Source: Anadara kagoshimensis
Lineage: Eukaryota; Mollusca; Bivalvia; Arcoida; Arcidae
Direction: 5' to 3'
NCBI GenBank assembly: GCA_021292105.1
Contig: CM037865.1
Coordinates: forward strand, 74,909,152 to 74,973,151
Length of the DNA: 64,000 bases
Program-made: the position numbers and the translations under genes
Shown: positions 38,101 to 47,717 of the stretch, in pieces
Position numbering within the stretch: position 1 is the stretch's first letter
Layout of the letters: every line of letters begins with the position of its first letter
Notes under the pieces: generated by a model
What the model saw: the letters and a program-made list of their open reading frames with translations, nothing else
What the model was told of the DNA's origin: nothing
Database searches by the model: none

Positions 38101-39284
38101 ATGGGCAGCTATTGTTAAATACTGAGTGGAGGAAAGTAGTCAGGTTATAGGACCCAGGCAAGATTCTTTCATGTATATATCAAGAGCCAGTTCGTGGACA
38201 GTGAAGGATAAAATGAGAGTGCCTGGAGAAACCACCAGCATTCAGCAAGCAAACTGACAAACTTTCTCACAATCAAATTTTATGTCCCAAGTTAGTCTGA
38301 ATCAAGGCTGTGAGAAGTGTGAACCACATACGCATGCTTTAGACAACTAGGGCACAGAGGCCCTTTGTAGCACCTATATGACAATATATTTCCGGTTCAT
38401 TTAATTTGCTTGACAGTTTCCATGACAAGGCTAAATAATTTTGAAGTGTGTTCAAGAATTTTTGGAAATGAGACAAAACAAAATAATGGCTACAAAATGT
38501 AAGAAATAAAACAAAACTATGTGTTTTCAAATTTATGAAATTGAGAGCAGTAAAACAAAACTGTTTAAATATATGTTATACCCTGGTCGGACATTTAAAA
38601 TGCGAGTGTTTTCATATCATCACCCAATAAGTGGTATTTGGTATTTACATTTAAAGTATAAGTAGTCATGTAGAAATAACAATACTATGTACATACTGTT
38701 TAAAACTTCAAAAAGCACCAGTTTATTAATTTTTTACTTGTGGTACATAAGTTCACCATTATTTTTTAAACCTAAAAGTTTAAACATTAGTATGCCAAGA
38801 TTAAAATTTGAACTATATATTTTATCTGAGAGTAAATACTGGACTATTTGACAAAGATAAGCTGAGAACACATTAAGTGTTAAATGTGAAGACATGTGTT
38901 AATGTTCCACTACTAAAGTAATATTACCTCTATAAGACTTATCATAATGGCTTATAATATGAATTTAATTCAAGGATGATTGTTGTTGGAATAATTAAAA
39001 AAAAAGTTTAAATTTATTATACAGGGACAACTTTGCATGTTCTTGTGAGTTTAAAAGCCACCATGCTTTTTATAATTACCAGTATACTGTATATGAGATT
39101 TAACAATATTACTTTTTGATGAATGAGTTTATATAGGCAACAAACTGAAAGATTTCAAATGATGTATTTATCATAAACATTAGAATATTGTTTTCTGATA
39201 TCTACAATGAATAATTTTTGTTCTGTTGTTTCTAATTAAAAGACTCGATTCCATACACCTACAGTTATACAAGTTTCAATCAGT

Positions 39285-39342
<58 letters not shown>

Positions 39343-42300
39343 TTTATATCACAGAGTGTCACAATGATAATATACAGGGTGATTTTCTAGGTACTTTCAG
39401 ACTGATCAATATACAGCAGACACTACCGATTGACTCAGAGTATTGACAGATAAAGTATACCCTAATCCATTCGTGATTTATTGGTAATCTTAACATAAGC
39501 CTCTACTTTTTATCCTAGATGACTTGTTATTACTGCCATATATATAATATCATTGATTTCTCTACAGGAATATTAAACACTTCTAAGTCAATTTGTGTTC
39601 ATCAATAACTTACAATATCTTAGCACTATAAACATTTGGCTTTTATACTACAAATAAAACGGAAAGTGTCTACCTGTACAAATTTTAACCAGGTGAAAAA
39701 AGAGAGTTTCGTTGCTGTAGTTTTAAATGGAATGATCAATATATTTTTTATGTTCCATCAATCTATAATTAAGTCTAGCTAAGAATTGGTTACAGTGATT
39801 GTTTATTGTTTTGTTTGAAGACAATACAATACATTGACTGAAGACTGAGTATTTAACTTAAATAGTGTTTTTCATGTTGCCTGGAGTTAAGTTTGATTTT
39901 AACCTGGTTGTTAGTGCAAGCAATTGATCTCCATGACATTCATGAACAGATGTGCTATGTGTTATATCTTCAAATATTCCATGGTGCCATTTGATTCTAT
40001 TATTTTTTCTAACTGTTCTAGTGCAGAAACTTGACAAACTACACATATTCTGGTTTGATGACAAAGGTTACTGTTTACAGTAAAACCTGTTGATAATGTC
40101 CAGTATTTATATTGTTTTCATTACCAAAGTAATCCTGCTTATATAAATGACTACTCTTCCGACATCTTGCTCAAAATTTAAGCAGTCAAAATTTGACCAA
40201 GCAAATGATGGTTTTCAATTTTAAGATATCTATTAGCTGAACAGTTCCAATGATAATACTGGTCACCAAAAAAGCAATAAGACAAAACAAAAATGTTTAA
40301 TGGTTCATATCTTTTTGACACAAGAGTTCCATGGTTTATTGGAGTTTTTGATCATACAAACTTTGGATGAAAATTAACACTCCAAAGCTATGGATTAGTG
40401 ATCTTACCTAGCACGTGTCTTGAGATCCCGGAGGTATGCGGATAATTCACTTCCTGGTTGTGATCTGTAATCGACATCTCGGTCATCTATTTTATGTAGG
40501 AACTTTAGAAACATTTTATTTTTCTCGTCAGAAATACTTGCATTTTCTTTGTCATATTCCTGAAATAGAATACATTTTATAAAACTAAAAAAATATATAA
40601 ATATTTTTAGGTTCTCCTGATCCTATGTGTTCATTCCTGGTAACCAAAATTGCCATTGGCTAATAATTTATGTGATATTTTCTTTCAAAATTAATCTATT
40701 TTAGCAAATTTGTGAAGAAAAAAGGACTATTTTCTAAGAAATTTTGGAAATTTGACTACTGATAATTTTTAATTTGTAGAAATCTTGAGATCTAATATGG
40801 AAAACATGAAAAAATTACTTGTTACTTATTCTTTTTAAATGTGAAATCTATTTGGAATATTTAACACTTGTAGAAACCAGGGTGTTATGCATGTACATTA
40901 TACAGTATACTAGCTGGCAAAGCTGTGCGTACAATACCATCACTTTTTAGTAGTGCATGTACATGATAAAGTTCTGGTTAAAAGCTGTTCAGATTAAAAA
41001 CATCACATGTACAAATGACATGGTTATTTTTTTTATATAATTTTATCTTTTTAATGTTTATAATGCTATAATATACTTTTGAACCTATCTGTAATTCATG
41101 CCCATCCACTATTGTAATGCAAATTAATGGAAAATTTATATTGAAAATAAATTACATAATATCTAGATATTTGAAATGTGAATGCCATCAAAGTTCCTTC
41201 ACAACTTCATTATTTTGTACAAGTATTTATAATTTTGATAGTGCTATCACAATATTGTTGATAAGTATGATGTCTCTGCATCTAAAATTACCCTGGCTAT
41301 ACTTGATGTCATATCTTTCTACCTTGTTTTCATTCTCTATTTTCATTACACACATGGTGGGTGTGGCTAGCTAAACAGGAGGTGCTAACCCTAAAGAACA
41401 CCCAGTCTCACTTCTGTGATTGAAGTTCATGTGTTTAACTTAATCTGTCAGTTTTAAAGTGCCAGTATTTACTTTTCATTGGTATCTGACTTGGACATGG
41501 ATTAGTGTGTTTCTTTATATTATGAGACATATATCAAATAATGAAGTATCAAGCATGCAATCAATGCCTCTAATTGTGTAAGCTATGCTAAAGCATTAAC
41601 TGACCTCATCTCCAAACTGTAAGATAGCCTTAGATAGTCTCCCTGAAGTACCAAGTCTAAGACTAGTATCAATAATCTGGTTTGCCCTTTGTAATCTAAT
41701 AATTTTTTCTTGTCGTGGATCATATTGTTGATTTTCCTCATCCTCATCTTCTGGGGCAGTAAATAACACAAGTGCCCCTTTCCTTGTCAGATAAGTCTTT
41801 GGTAAATTAATCTTCCCATCTACTGGTTCCTTTATGGAATATGAGATTGCTGAGGCAGCTCTTGATCTTGGTGTAACAGTTATACCATGTCGATGAGTTT
41901 CTGGCTCTAAAGTTGGCAACTTGTCCTACAAAATATATATATGTAGAATATACCTTATGATTCTGATTATGTAAATTAAAAAGAAATATTTGACATTTGA
42001 TCATTTCCATGTTTTAATTGCCGTAACTGTGAACATGTGAACTGATTGTGAGATACATATACTAATCATGCCATAGTGTTTAAAAGGACTGACATGAACA
42101 ATTGTTATTCAAAAAGGAAAAATACCAGTACTACATGTATAGTAAGATCTTTACTAGCTATCGGACACAAAACCTCTTTTAACTTGTTTTAACTAAAAAA
42201 ATTCAGTTTCAGAATGGGATTCACCAGTTTTATTTAAATTATAAATTCAAATAGACTGAAAAATATCTTAAATGACACATTCCCAAAATGGAAAATGATA

Positions 42301-43409
42301 CTCAGGTACGTAATTGTTTCATAAATTATGGTTTTTTCACAAATTATTTCAATTCTAACACTATTCTATATTTTTAGTAAAAAGTATAAATTGACTAAAA
42401 ATATTTTATTTTTGTGTGATATATAAATTTTAATATTTTTATATGTACTCTAGACTCTAGGCTGTTACAATATATCAATATACCGTACAAATATCGTTTT
42501 TGTCATCACTAAAATATCTTCATATTGATTTTTTTCTTCGCTCTAATTTCTTGTTAAATTATTCAAGTAAATTGAAAATAAATGGTTTTGAAAGTTACCA
42601 AAATATTGTATATCTGTATAACACAGCATCAGGGACAAATACACAAATAAAAGATTAAAACAATTTAATTCAAAGTGAAACACATAATTAACAAGACAAC
42701 GTAGTGTGCACAAAACAATTTTGTTCGTTTCTATATAGAATTTTTTTAGTCAATTATTAAAATTAAATAAGAAATTACTCAGAGGACAAAGTAAACTTGA
42801 ATTATTTTAGTTATTTCAGCTTTTCAGAAAAATTAATTTGACTTTGTGCAATTTTTTTAAATATCTAACAATCATTTCATTTTTATACAGCTTAAGTAAA
42901 CTGCATAAATTTGGTAATTTTTGTCTGATTTTTAACTTAATATTTGTTGAAAAATCAATTAACAGGAACATCAAAATTCATGTCAAACTCCATATATCAA
43001 CATTAATTTTGACAATCAAACATTATGGTTATAATATACAGATATAATACATCTACTGGACAGGACTTAATATAAAGACATGGTCTAGTGGTCTACATGT
43101 CAAATTTTTAAATTACTATTTTTATCTTTTTACTTAAATTGATTTTTTTTCAATTTTTTGTTGTTTGTGATTATTTCAACATTAACTAAAACATATATTT
43201 TTATGTTCTTTCAAATATAATTGAATAAACACATGGTATAGGCCCAACTGGTGAAATCAACTTAAACAGTTAAACACATTCAATATCCAATATAAAACAA
43301 TATTTCAACATACCTTGATAAATGTATTTTCGTCTTTATACACATCATATAAATCCGAACTCCAAGGAGCATACCCTCTTGAAAGTGGACTAAACATAGA
43401 CTTTGCCAT
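20140..43409 (-). CDS. Seven-exon gene, possible KIAA2012/DUF4670-like protein (3' end not found)
   Basis: Seven exons join in phase: 43409-43314, 41925-41605, 40559-40408, 28809-28630, 26587-26427, 22159-21125 and 20190-20140. Every intron begins GT and ends AG. Phases out of exons 1 to 7 are 0, 0, 2, 2, 1, 1, 1, and each matches the next exon. The product has at least 665 residues and no stop was reached. Residues 1-139 carry the motif LPKTYLTRKGALVLF, which from memory resembles LPKTFSTRKGALILY in vertebrate KIAA2012. The following KAILQFGDE also resembles that family. Residues 140-303 are charged and helical-looking. Residues 305-648 are a long, acidic, Ser/Thr/Gly-rich, probably disordered stretch. 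No signal peptide or membrane segment was seen. Function is unknown. Introns carry many minisatellites. The exon chain is firm; the family name is tentative. Confidence 0.8.
20283..20640 (-). mobile_element. Degraded tRNA-derived SINE
   Basis: Read on the minus strand it has the same order of blocks as the copy at 58093-58431: tRNA-like head, a middle with the complement of GGGCATTGGTTTTT-like sequence, and a tail with AACTGGGATGT. Heavily diverged, with an internal insertion of T-rich sequence. Lies in intron 6. Confidence 0.6.
21125..22159 (-). CDS. Exon 6 of the KIAA2012-like gene, acidic disordered region
   Basis: 1,035 bases open throughout. The acceptor is TTTTATTGTAG and the donor GTTAGT. 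The sequence is rich in Glu, Asp, Ser, Thr and Gly, with a run of five Glu near residue 360 and repeated DGAGEII motifs (IIIDDGAGEIITGENGSREI). It is probably intrinsically disordered. It enters and leaves in phase 1. Confidence 0.8.
22160..22980. other. Start of intron 5 (genomic left part), no feature
   Basis: AT-rich intronic sequence with no repeat recognised. Confidence 0.5.
22981..23224 (+). repeat. 82-bp tandem repeat, three copies
   Basis: GCCTCTGTGACTGGGTGCCC recurs at 22981, 23063 and 23145, nearly identical. Confidence 0.95.
23356..24346 (+). repeat. 55-bp minisatellite, 18 copies
   Basis: TAAGAAGATACCTTGAGGAC recurs every 55 bp. Copies are almost identical, differing at one or two positions (GGAGACG or GTAGACG), so the array is young or strongly homogenised. 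In intron 5. Confidence 0.97.
24346..24606 (+). other. Protein-like open frame of 85 codons, plus strand, unidentified
   Basis: Open frame with balanced amino-acid composition, including ANFFADRIGLAVVDPLKSKV and LMPADVQPMLTQVYDILV. It begins exactly where the 55-bp array ends, lies antisense within intron 5 and has no ATG. A GTATGG donor-like site follows ...GATATATTG. It could be a relic of a retrocopy or a lost exon. I do not recognise the family. Confidence 0.3.
24607..26426. other. Intron 5 remainder, no feature
   Basis: AT-rich. A single GTGACCTTGACCTTTGACC at about 26079 resembles the half-site motif of the 145-bp satellite. Confidence 0.5.
26427..26587 (-). CDS. Exon 5 of the KIAA2012-like gene
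   Basis: 161 bases. The acceptor is TTTTATTACAAG and the donor GTAAGG. It enters in phase 2 and leaves in phase 1, exactly what is needed to join exons 4 and 6, which cannot join directly without a stop. It encodes AMQYVFQHLLLNCGENVLLR and onward, a leucine-rich helical stretch. The phase fit is the main argument that it belongs to this gene. Confidence 0.7.
27871..28013 (+). repeat. 47-bp tandem repeat, three copies
   Basis: CATTGAATTGGTTCATGTAA recurs at 27871, 27918 and 27965. Confidence 0.95.
28395..28500 (+). repeat. 55-bp tandem duplication
   Basis: CATGTATTGAACTTATCCTC occurs at 28395 and 28450. Confidence 0.92.
28630..28809 (-). CDS. Exon 4 of the KIAA2012-like gene
   Basis: 180 bases. 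The acceptor is ACTCTTTCAG and the donor is a perfect GTAAGT after CCCCAAA. It encodes SRISFSGDTHLPRSREASEL and onward, entering and leaving in phase 2. It is separated from exon 3 by an 11.6-kb intron filled with minisatellites and SINEs. Confidence 0.8.
29180..29905 (+). repeat. 36-bp minisatellite, about 20 copies
   Basis: Unit contains CTGTCCTGAGTGAGATTTGT and TGAGAGGTGCTGTGAT. Period 36, so open frames on the minus strand (RTDHSTSQQISL repeats) are artefacts. In intron 3. Confidence 0.97.
30165..33378 (+). repeat. 40-bp minisatellite, about 80 copies
   Basis: Unit contains AAGTACCAGGTAGTCTGATG and GGCATTATAACAAGGTGACA. Variants (AAGATGACA, AATATGACA, AGTTAGATGG, short units of 36-38 bp) occur in local runs, indicating block amplification. 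In intron 3. Confidence 0.97.
33379..34390. other. Intron 3, no feature
   Basis: AT-rich intronic sequence with nothing recognised. Confidence 0.5.
34395..34700 (-). mobile_element. tRNA-derived SINE
   Basis: On the minus strand: degraded tRNA-like head near 34690, GGCATTGG-type core complement near 34540, and a tail with AAGTGGGACGTAAAT near 34400. Same family as 58093-58431. In intron 3. Confidence 0.75.
35336..35770 (-). mobile_element. tRNA-derived SINE with internal triplication
   Basis: Same family and orientation as 34395-34700. A 53-bp segment containing GCCTGCTATGTTACAGGGCA is tandemly repeated three times (35479, 35532, 35585), making this copy longer than others. Confidence 0.8.
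36542..36856 (-). mobile_element. tRNA-derived SINE, well preserved
   Basis: On the minus strand it starts with GGATAGCTCAGTTGATAGA (box A) and GTCATGGGTTTGAACTC (box B), then the core, and ends with TTGACTGGGAGGTTAAACCC followed by (CAAT)-type tail repeats. In intron 3. Confidence 0.85.
36915..38130 (+). repeat. 45-bp minisatellite, about 27 copies
   Basis: Unit contains TATACATGTATATGGGCAGC, TATTGTTAAATACTGAGTGT and CAACA. Copies are nearly identical. The 45-bp period with no stop gives frames open on both strands (up to 402 codons), which are artefacts. In intron 3. Confidence 0.97.
38131..40407. other. Intron 3, near exon 3
   Basis: AT-rich. A (TG)n(AG)n microsatellite lies at about 39284-39341. 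No other feature recognised. Confidence 0.6.
40408..40559 (-). CDS. Exon 3 of the KIAA2012-like gene
   Basis: 152 bases. The acceptor is TTCTATTTCAG, and the donor GTAAGA follows CGTGCTAG. It encodes EYDKENASISDEKNKMF and onward, including LSAYLRDLKTRA, and leaves phase 2. Confidence 0.8.
40560..41604. other. Intron 2 of the KIAA2012-like gene
   Basis: AT-rich, nothing recognised. Confidence 0.6.
41605..41925 (-). CDS. Exon 2 of the KIAA2012-like gene
   Basis: 107 codons, phase 0 to 0. The acceptor is ATTTTGTAG before GAC AAG TTG, and the donor is GTCAGT after GATGAG. It carries the most recognisable family motif, LPKTYLTRKGALVLF, followed by an acidic EDEDEE run and the helix KAILQFGDE. 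Confidence 0.85.
41926..43313. other. Intron 1 of the KIAA2012-like gene
   Basis: Very AT-rich, nothing recognised. Confidence 0.6.
43314..43409 (-). CDS. Exon 1 of the KIAA2012-like gene
   Basis: Starts at ATG 43409 and encodes 32 residues beginning MAKSMFSPLSRGYAPW. It ends phase 0 at ...TTTATCAAG followed by the donor GTATGT. This is the first in-frame ATG downstream of the shared promoter region. Confidence 0.8.
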
Positions 43410-43965
43410 TACAACATTTTTTAAACTCTAAAAATTGAAAAAGAATCCCATGCCTAACTTATTCTTGAACAGACTACAGATCGGTTCACTCCATTTAAAT
43501 AAGATAAATCTTGCAATTAAAAATCACTGAATTTTTTGCGTCACGTTTTCAACATAATTTGAGACTTATTAAGTTTATACAGATTAAGTTTAAAAAGTTA
43601 ATGTATTTTCCGCTATTGTCAACCAGTAGTTTACATTGCTGATAGGGAAACAAATATGGACATACCCATTTATTACAACAGGAAAGTCAGCAATACATTA
43701 GATAAAATAAAATGTTGTTAAGCATATAGAAATAATAAATAAGGATATATAACTATCAGATTATACGTCAAATATAGTATTTCTCGTTTTATGATATGCT
43801 TAAGACGAATTTTATTGCGATTTCAAATATCATTTGAAGTAGAAAGTTACTGTTTTCACTATTTACTTTCTTAAATGGACTCGTCCACTTTCACTCGTTG
43901 TCATGCGCAGTTACGGACACCTGTTACTTCCTTTACTTCCGGTTACCATCTACCACACAAGCAGA
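43410..43965. promoter_or_regulatory. Probable bidirectional promoter between the KIAA2012-like gene and TMEM258
   Basis: 556 bp separate two divergent start codons. ACTTCCGG at 43935-43942 is the complement of the ETS/GABP core CCGGAAGT. TGCGCA within CATGCGCAG (43902-43910) resembles half an NRF1 site. Both motif types are known to be common in housekeeping bidirectional promoters. There is no TATA box close to either start. Transcription starts are not known; both 5' UTRs lie within this interval. Confidence 0.55.
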
Positions 43966-43968
43966 ATG
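43966..43968 (+). CDS. TMEM258: TMEM258 exon 1, coding part (start codon only)
   Basis: ATG immediately followed by a GTAAAT donor, just downstream of the ETS-like site. Joining it to 47047 gives [11 protein letters not shown] in frame. Not proven without RNA. Confidence 0.6.
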
Positions 43969-46900
43969 GTAAATACTCGTGATTTCTTGCTTTTGCATTC
44001 AATGTTGTCACTCCAACTTAAGTGGACAACTATTTAAACATACTTTGCATCGTTTTGAACACTGGTATCGGTTGATTTTAAATTACTACTTTTGCTTTAT
44101 AACAAATTCAATTAGCCGGTGCCACGTATGCGTTGGAAAGTGAAGGGGGGGGGGGGGGGATTACACACGTTAACTTTTTATTTAAAGTATTGTAAGATTG
44201 TTTTGTAAATGCAAAGGTGATATAGATATAGGCAATATGCAGATAGTCTTCTGTGATAGACAGACTCCGTTAATATAAAGAATAAAAGGATTGTAACTGC
44301 CATCAACATGTTAACGACTGTGGTAGATCAGTTTATATCTCAATATAAGTGAAATATTTTTGACTGGGACATTAAATACTATTACTCAACTCAACTCCAT
44401 CAACATGCGAATGAGTCAAAAATCTTGGCACACAGTGTGCGTTGAGTAATAGTATTTAACATCCCAGTCAAGAATATCAATGTGTGCTGTCCATCAAAGT
44501 GTGCTATCATCAGAATAAATGTACCACCATCTCATATCAAACTGATAGATGCATCATACCAGCAACATAGTCAGGGGCATATCTCAAAAAGTAGCCTCTT
44601 TATTGACCCTCTAAACTTTAATTTTACAACCAAATCATGGAAATTTAGTATAAATATTTAATTGATAAAATACCAAAAATCAACTAAAAGGTTAAGTGGT
44701 TGATTTGATATTGAATTTTTATACTTAAATTATCTTTTTTGGTGGCCATCTTGGATCGGCAGCCATATTTTCATTAAACAGAAAAAGTCAAGGTGGAAAC
44801 ATACCTAGCCTGACTAAGTACATATAGGGCAATAAGATCCACACTGTTTCCTGCTTTTAAAAAAGTTTAAGGGTTTCATATTTTTGGGATCTGCCCCCTG
44901 ACTAAAACGGACAGATGATACACTTAAAGCAGCTAGTTCTAGGAAGTACCTCAGAGCCACTATATCGGATGACCTCTCCTGGGACAACCATATCAACGGA
45001 GTAGTAACCAAAGCCAATTGATCCCTCTGCTTTCTGAGACACAACTTTGTTATTGCTCATCTCAGTGAAGACTGCCACATATGTCACTATGATGCATCCT
45101 GAAATGAAATATGCTACAGTATGGGACCCCAAAACCCAGAAACTCATCCTAATTCCTATCACTAGAGAAAGTACAGCAATGTGCAACCAGTTGTGTCTTC
45201 ATAAACTACACAGATGGCTCACCAGGATGCATTTCTGACATGTTGCAACAGTGGGACACACTAGAAGCTCTGAGGAAGTTCAAATGTCTATGTATGATCT
45301 ACGGGACATGCAGCAGCCAAGAAGTAACCAACAGAGACTCATACCTGCAAGTGAGCGAAAGATGGACTCAGCACAAACTATTCCAGAAAAGAATCAACCA
45401 CTGTTCTATCAACCATTCATTTTTCCCAAGAATCATGAAGGAATGGAATCAACTACCAGCTTATGTAAAGTCAGACTCATCACTGGCAGAATTCAAGGAG
45501 CTAAGATCCAGACACTCCTTGACATCATTATAATGCTACAACGGTTTGTAAATATTGATGGCTGTATTGGAGGATGTGTTGTGCACTGATCCAGTGAAGG
45601 TCCAGTTCCTAAGTGGGAAAAGAAGAGTCATGACATATGATCATATGAAGGATCTTACTCAGTATTAGGAAGAAGAATTCCCTGGACATTCTGTCATACC
45701 CATACCACTTTACAAAGTCAGGCAAACAAAATTAACATTTGAAGACATTGACATTTTGAGTAAAATATTACAGAAGTCGTGACTTAGCTTTCAAGAAATG
45801 AAAAAAATGGCACTGGATTTTTAAACTCACTGGTAAGTGGAGCAAAATATGCCTGTCACTATGTGAGCAGGGGAAAATATGTAGAGTATGATAAAATATT
45901 AATAATAGGAAGGATATACAAGATGAGGCCATTTTGAATTTTACAATTTGGAAAAAAATGTACACAGCATCCTGAAGTCATTAGTAACAGACCTGCAAAG
46001 TTTGAAAACATTTCCTTAATAACTGTAAAAGTAGTTCAATGCACAAGCATATGTATATTGTAAAAATCCAAAATAGTGACCAAGCAACAATTTTAGAAAA
46101 AATGTACACATCTGCTTAAAAACTGTAAAAGTAGTTTGATGCACAAGCAAAAAGTTAATGGACAGACAGCCAAACGGTTATTATTAGAATCTTACACCGG
46201 TAGCAGTGTAAGACAAAGATATCTCAAACAAAGATGAATATTCTCTTGTCCATAACGAGCTTTAGCTTTATTCATTCATAAAACATGATTTGTAAACAAA
46301 TATTTGCACCAAATGTTCAGTTTTCATGCCACCATTAGTGCCTTCTGGAATTGACGTCATCAAATTTGATTGACATTCTTGTGTAAAATGATTATGACGT
46401 CATAAATTTAGTATCCGTAATTGATGGTGTCTCATCCGGAATGCCCTCTATTTTTAGCATAGAATCAGGTTAGAAAGTCTTAATCGGATTAATGCGGGAG
46501 ATGGTTTGTGTGATACTAAGTATGTCTCACCCGGGGTGAGACAGGACAAATCTAGCGCCGGTGAAATAGTTGGATTCCCTTGTCACATGTGAGAATCCAT
46601 AATATGTCTTGTTGGTTGAATTGACTGGCGTATAAAAACTTATGTCTCGCCAACCCGCCAACTGTTGGACCTCTCTGTAGCAATTTTATGGACGCTATCA
46701 GCAGTGGTGATCAATACAAGGATATTAAAATTAGACATAGTGCCCATTATACCGACTTGAAAATGAAAGCTATTAACTGTGTAAAATAAATATATGAAAA
46801 CATTGCAGACAGATTTCCAAATAGTGAACTTTATAAATCGTTTGGTATAATGGACATTAAGAACTTTTCAACAAATTAAAATGATTTAAGGGATTATGGA

Positions 46901-47712
46901 AATGTTATGGGAATACTACATACATCAGTGAAGCAGTACTTGTGGCAAATAAAAAAGCTAGGGGATTAGTAATTACTTTAGCAATGCACAAATGCTTGTA
47001 TATACATGTAAATACATATTGTAAATTTTGTTTATTTTATTTTCAGACGCTGGACATGGAATCCATGAGTCGATATGTCAGTCCTATTAACCCAGCTGTA
47101 TTTCCACATTTAACAGTTGTATTACTTGGTATTGGTATCTTCTTCATGGCATGGTTCTTTGTGTATCCTTTACATCAAATTCTGTACTATTAGTAAATCA
47201 TAGAGTAATTTTTTTCAAGTTCCTATGATATGTTTATGTTAAAGGAAAATTAATCATCAGAACATGTTCCTGTGATCATTGATGAGATTGTAGACTTAAT
47301 TTAATTACACTATCAACTAATTGACCAGTATTCTTGATGGAGGTACAGTTTATTAAGTAGATAGTTATCTTGGTCAGATTAATTTCTCCTTATATAGCCA
47401 CACATTAAACAAAATGTCAGGGATACATGGATGTAAGACCTAAATTGTAAAAAAATATAACACTTTATACTTGTATCACAAGTTTATATGGCACGTCTTG
47501 TTTCAGAATTGATACACATATACCTTGCATGTTGTTTAAAGGGAGATAACTCTAGAATGCACAATTTCCTTAACACTATATCTAGATATGAAGTAACCTC
47601 TAATAAATTTACCAGAGATATCTTTAAGGAATTATTAGTGTCCCTTGTTGCATCAGTTTTTATGGGATTTGGAGTTTTATTCCTCCTATTATGGGTTGGC
47701 ATATATGTATAG
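43966..47712 (+). CDS. TMEM258: TMEM258, oligosaccharyltransferase small subunit
   Basis: Coding exons 43966-43968, 47047-47162 and 47586-47712 give an 81-residue protein. It contains [25 protein letters not shown] and a C terminus ending [14 protein letters not shown], nearly the same as human TMEM258 (79 residues, homologue of yeast Ost5). The family is a two-pass ER membrane subunit of oligosaccharyltransferase, which N-glycosylates nascent proteins. Hydrophobic segments lie at about residues 19-41 and 57-79. Exon 1 contributes only the ATG, directly followed by donor GTAAAT. If that exon is wrong, the in-frame ATG at 47056 gives a 77-residue form starting MESMSRY. Intron 1 (3.1 kb) holds a LINE tail and other repeats. 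Intron 2 is U12-type. Identity is very secure. Confidence 0.93.
44145..44159 (+). repeat. Poly-G tract
   Basis: A run of 15 G in TMEM258 intron 1. Confidence 0.9.
44336..44481. mobile_element. Two SINE tails in opposite orientation
   Basis: 44336-44395 has the plus-strand tail (TTTTGACTGGGACATTAAAT). 44440-44481 has the inverted tail (TATTTAACATCCCAGTCAAG). Both belong to the SINE family at 58093. They may be the ends of head-to-head truncated insertions. Confidence 0.6.
44800..45595 (+). pseudogene. LINE reverse-transcriptase C-terminal fragment
   Basis: Degenerate frames give [20 protein letters not shown] near 44945, [21 protein letters not shown] near 45100, and [16 protein letters not shown] near 45422. 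This is the usual order of the region after the reverse-transcriptase domain in non-LTR retrotransposons. Stops and frameshifts make it non-functional. It lies in TMEM258 intron 1 in the same orientation as the gene. Confidence 0.85.
46180..46640 (+). mobile_element. Dispersed repeat, related to 6690-7090
   Basis: Contains hairpins CTTACACCGG...CAGTGTAAG near 46190 and TGTCTCACC-CGG-GGTGAGACA near 46523. Part matches 6690-7090 in inverse orientation. Non-coding, in TMEM258 intron 1. Confidence 0.5.
47047..47162 (+). CDS. TMEM258: TMEM258 exon 2
   Basis: Preceded by TTTATTTTCAG. It encodes residues 2-39 and two bases of Val40, covering the N-terminal conserved motif and first membrane segment. 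It ends TTTGT before the U12-type donor GTATCCTTT. Confidence 0.9.
47163..47585 (+). other. U12-type (minor spliceosome) intron in TMEM258
   Basis: The 5' splice site GTATCCTTT at 47163-47171 matches the GT-AG U12 consensus completely. TTCCTTAAC at 47566-47574 matches the U12 branch-site consensus completely and lies about 12 bases from the terminal AG (47584-47585). There is no long polypyrimidine tract. Phase joins Val40 across the intron. Confidence 0.88.
47586..47712 (+). CDS. TMEM258: TMEM258 exon 3
   Basis: Completes Val40 and encodes [20 protein letters not shown] through the second membrane segment to WVGIYV and stop TAG at 47710-47712. A perfect GTAAGT donor begins at 47718, five bases after the stop, suggesting a 3' UTR intron. 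Confidence 0.92.
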
Positions 47713-47717
47713 TATAA

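Noticed and set aside
36942-38150. A 402-codon open frame on the plus strand
   Set aside because: It is the 45-bp minisatellite read through in frame; the opposite strand is open too, and it sits in an intron.
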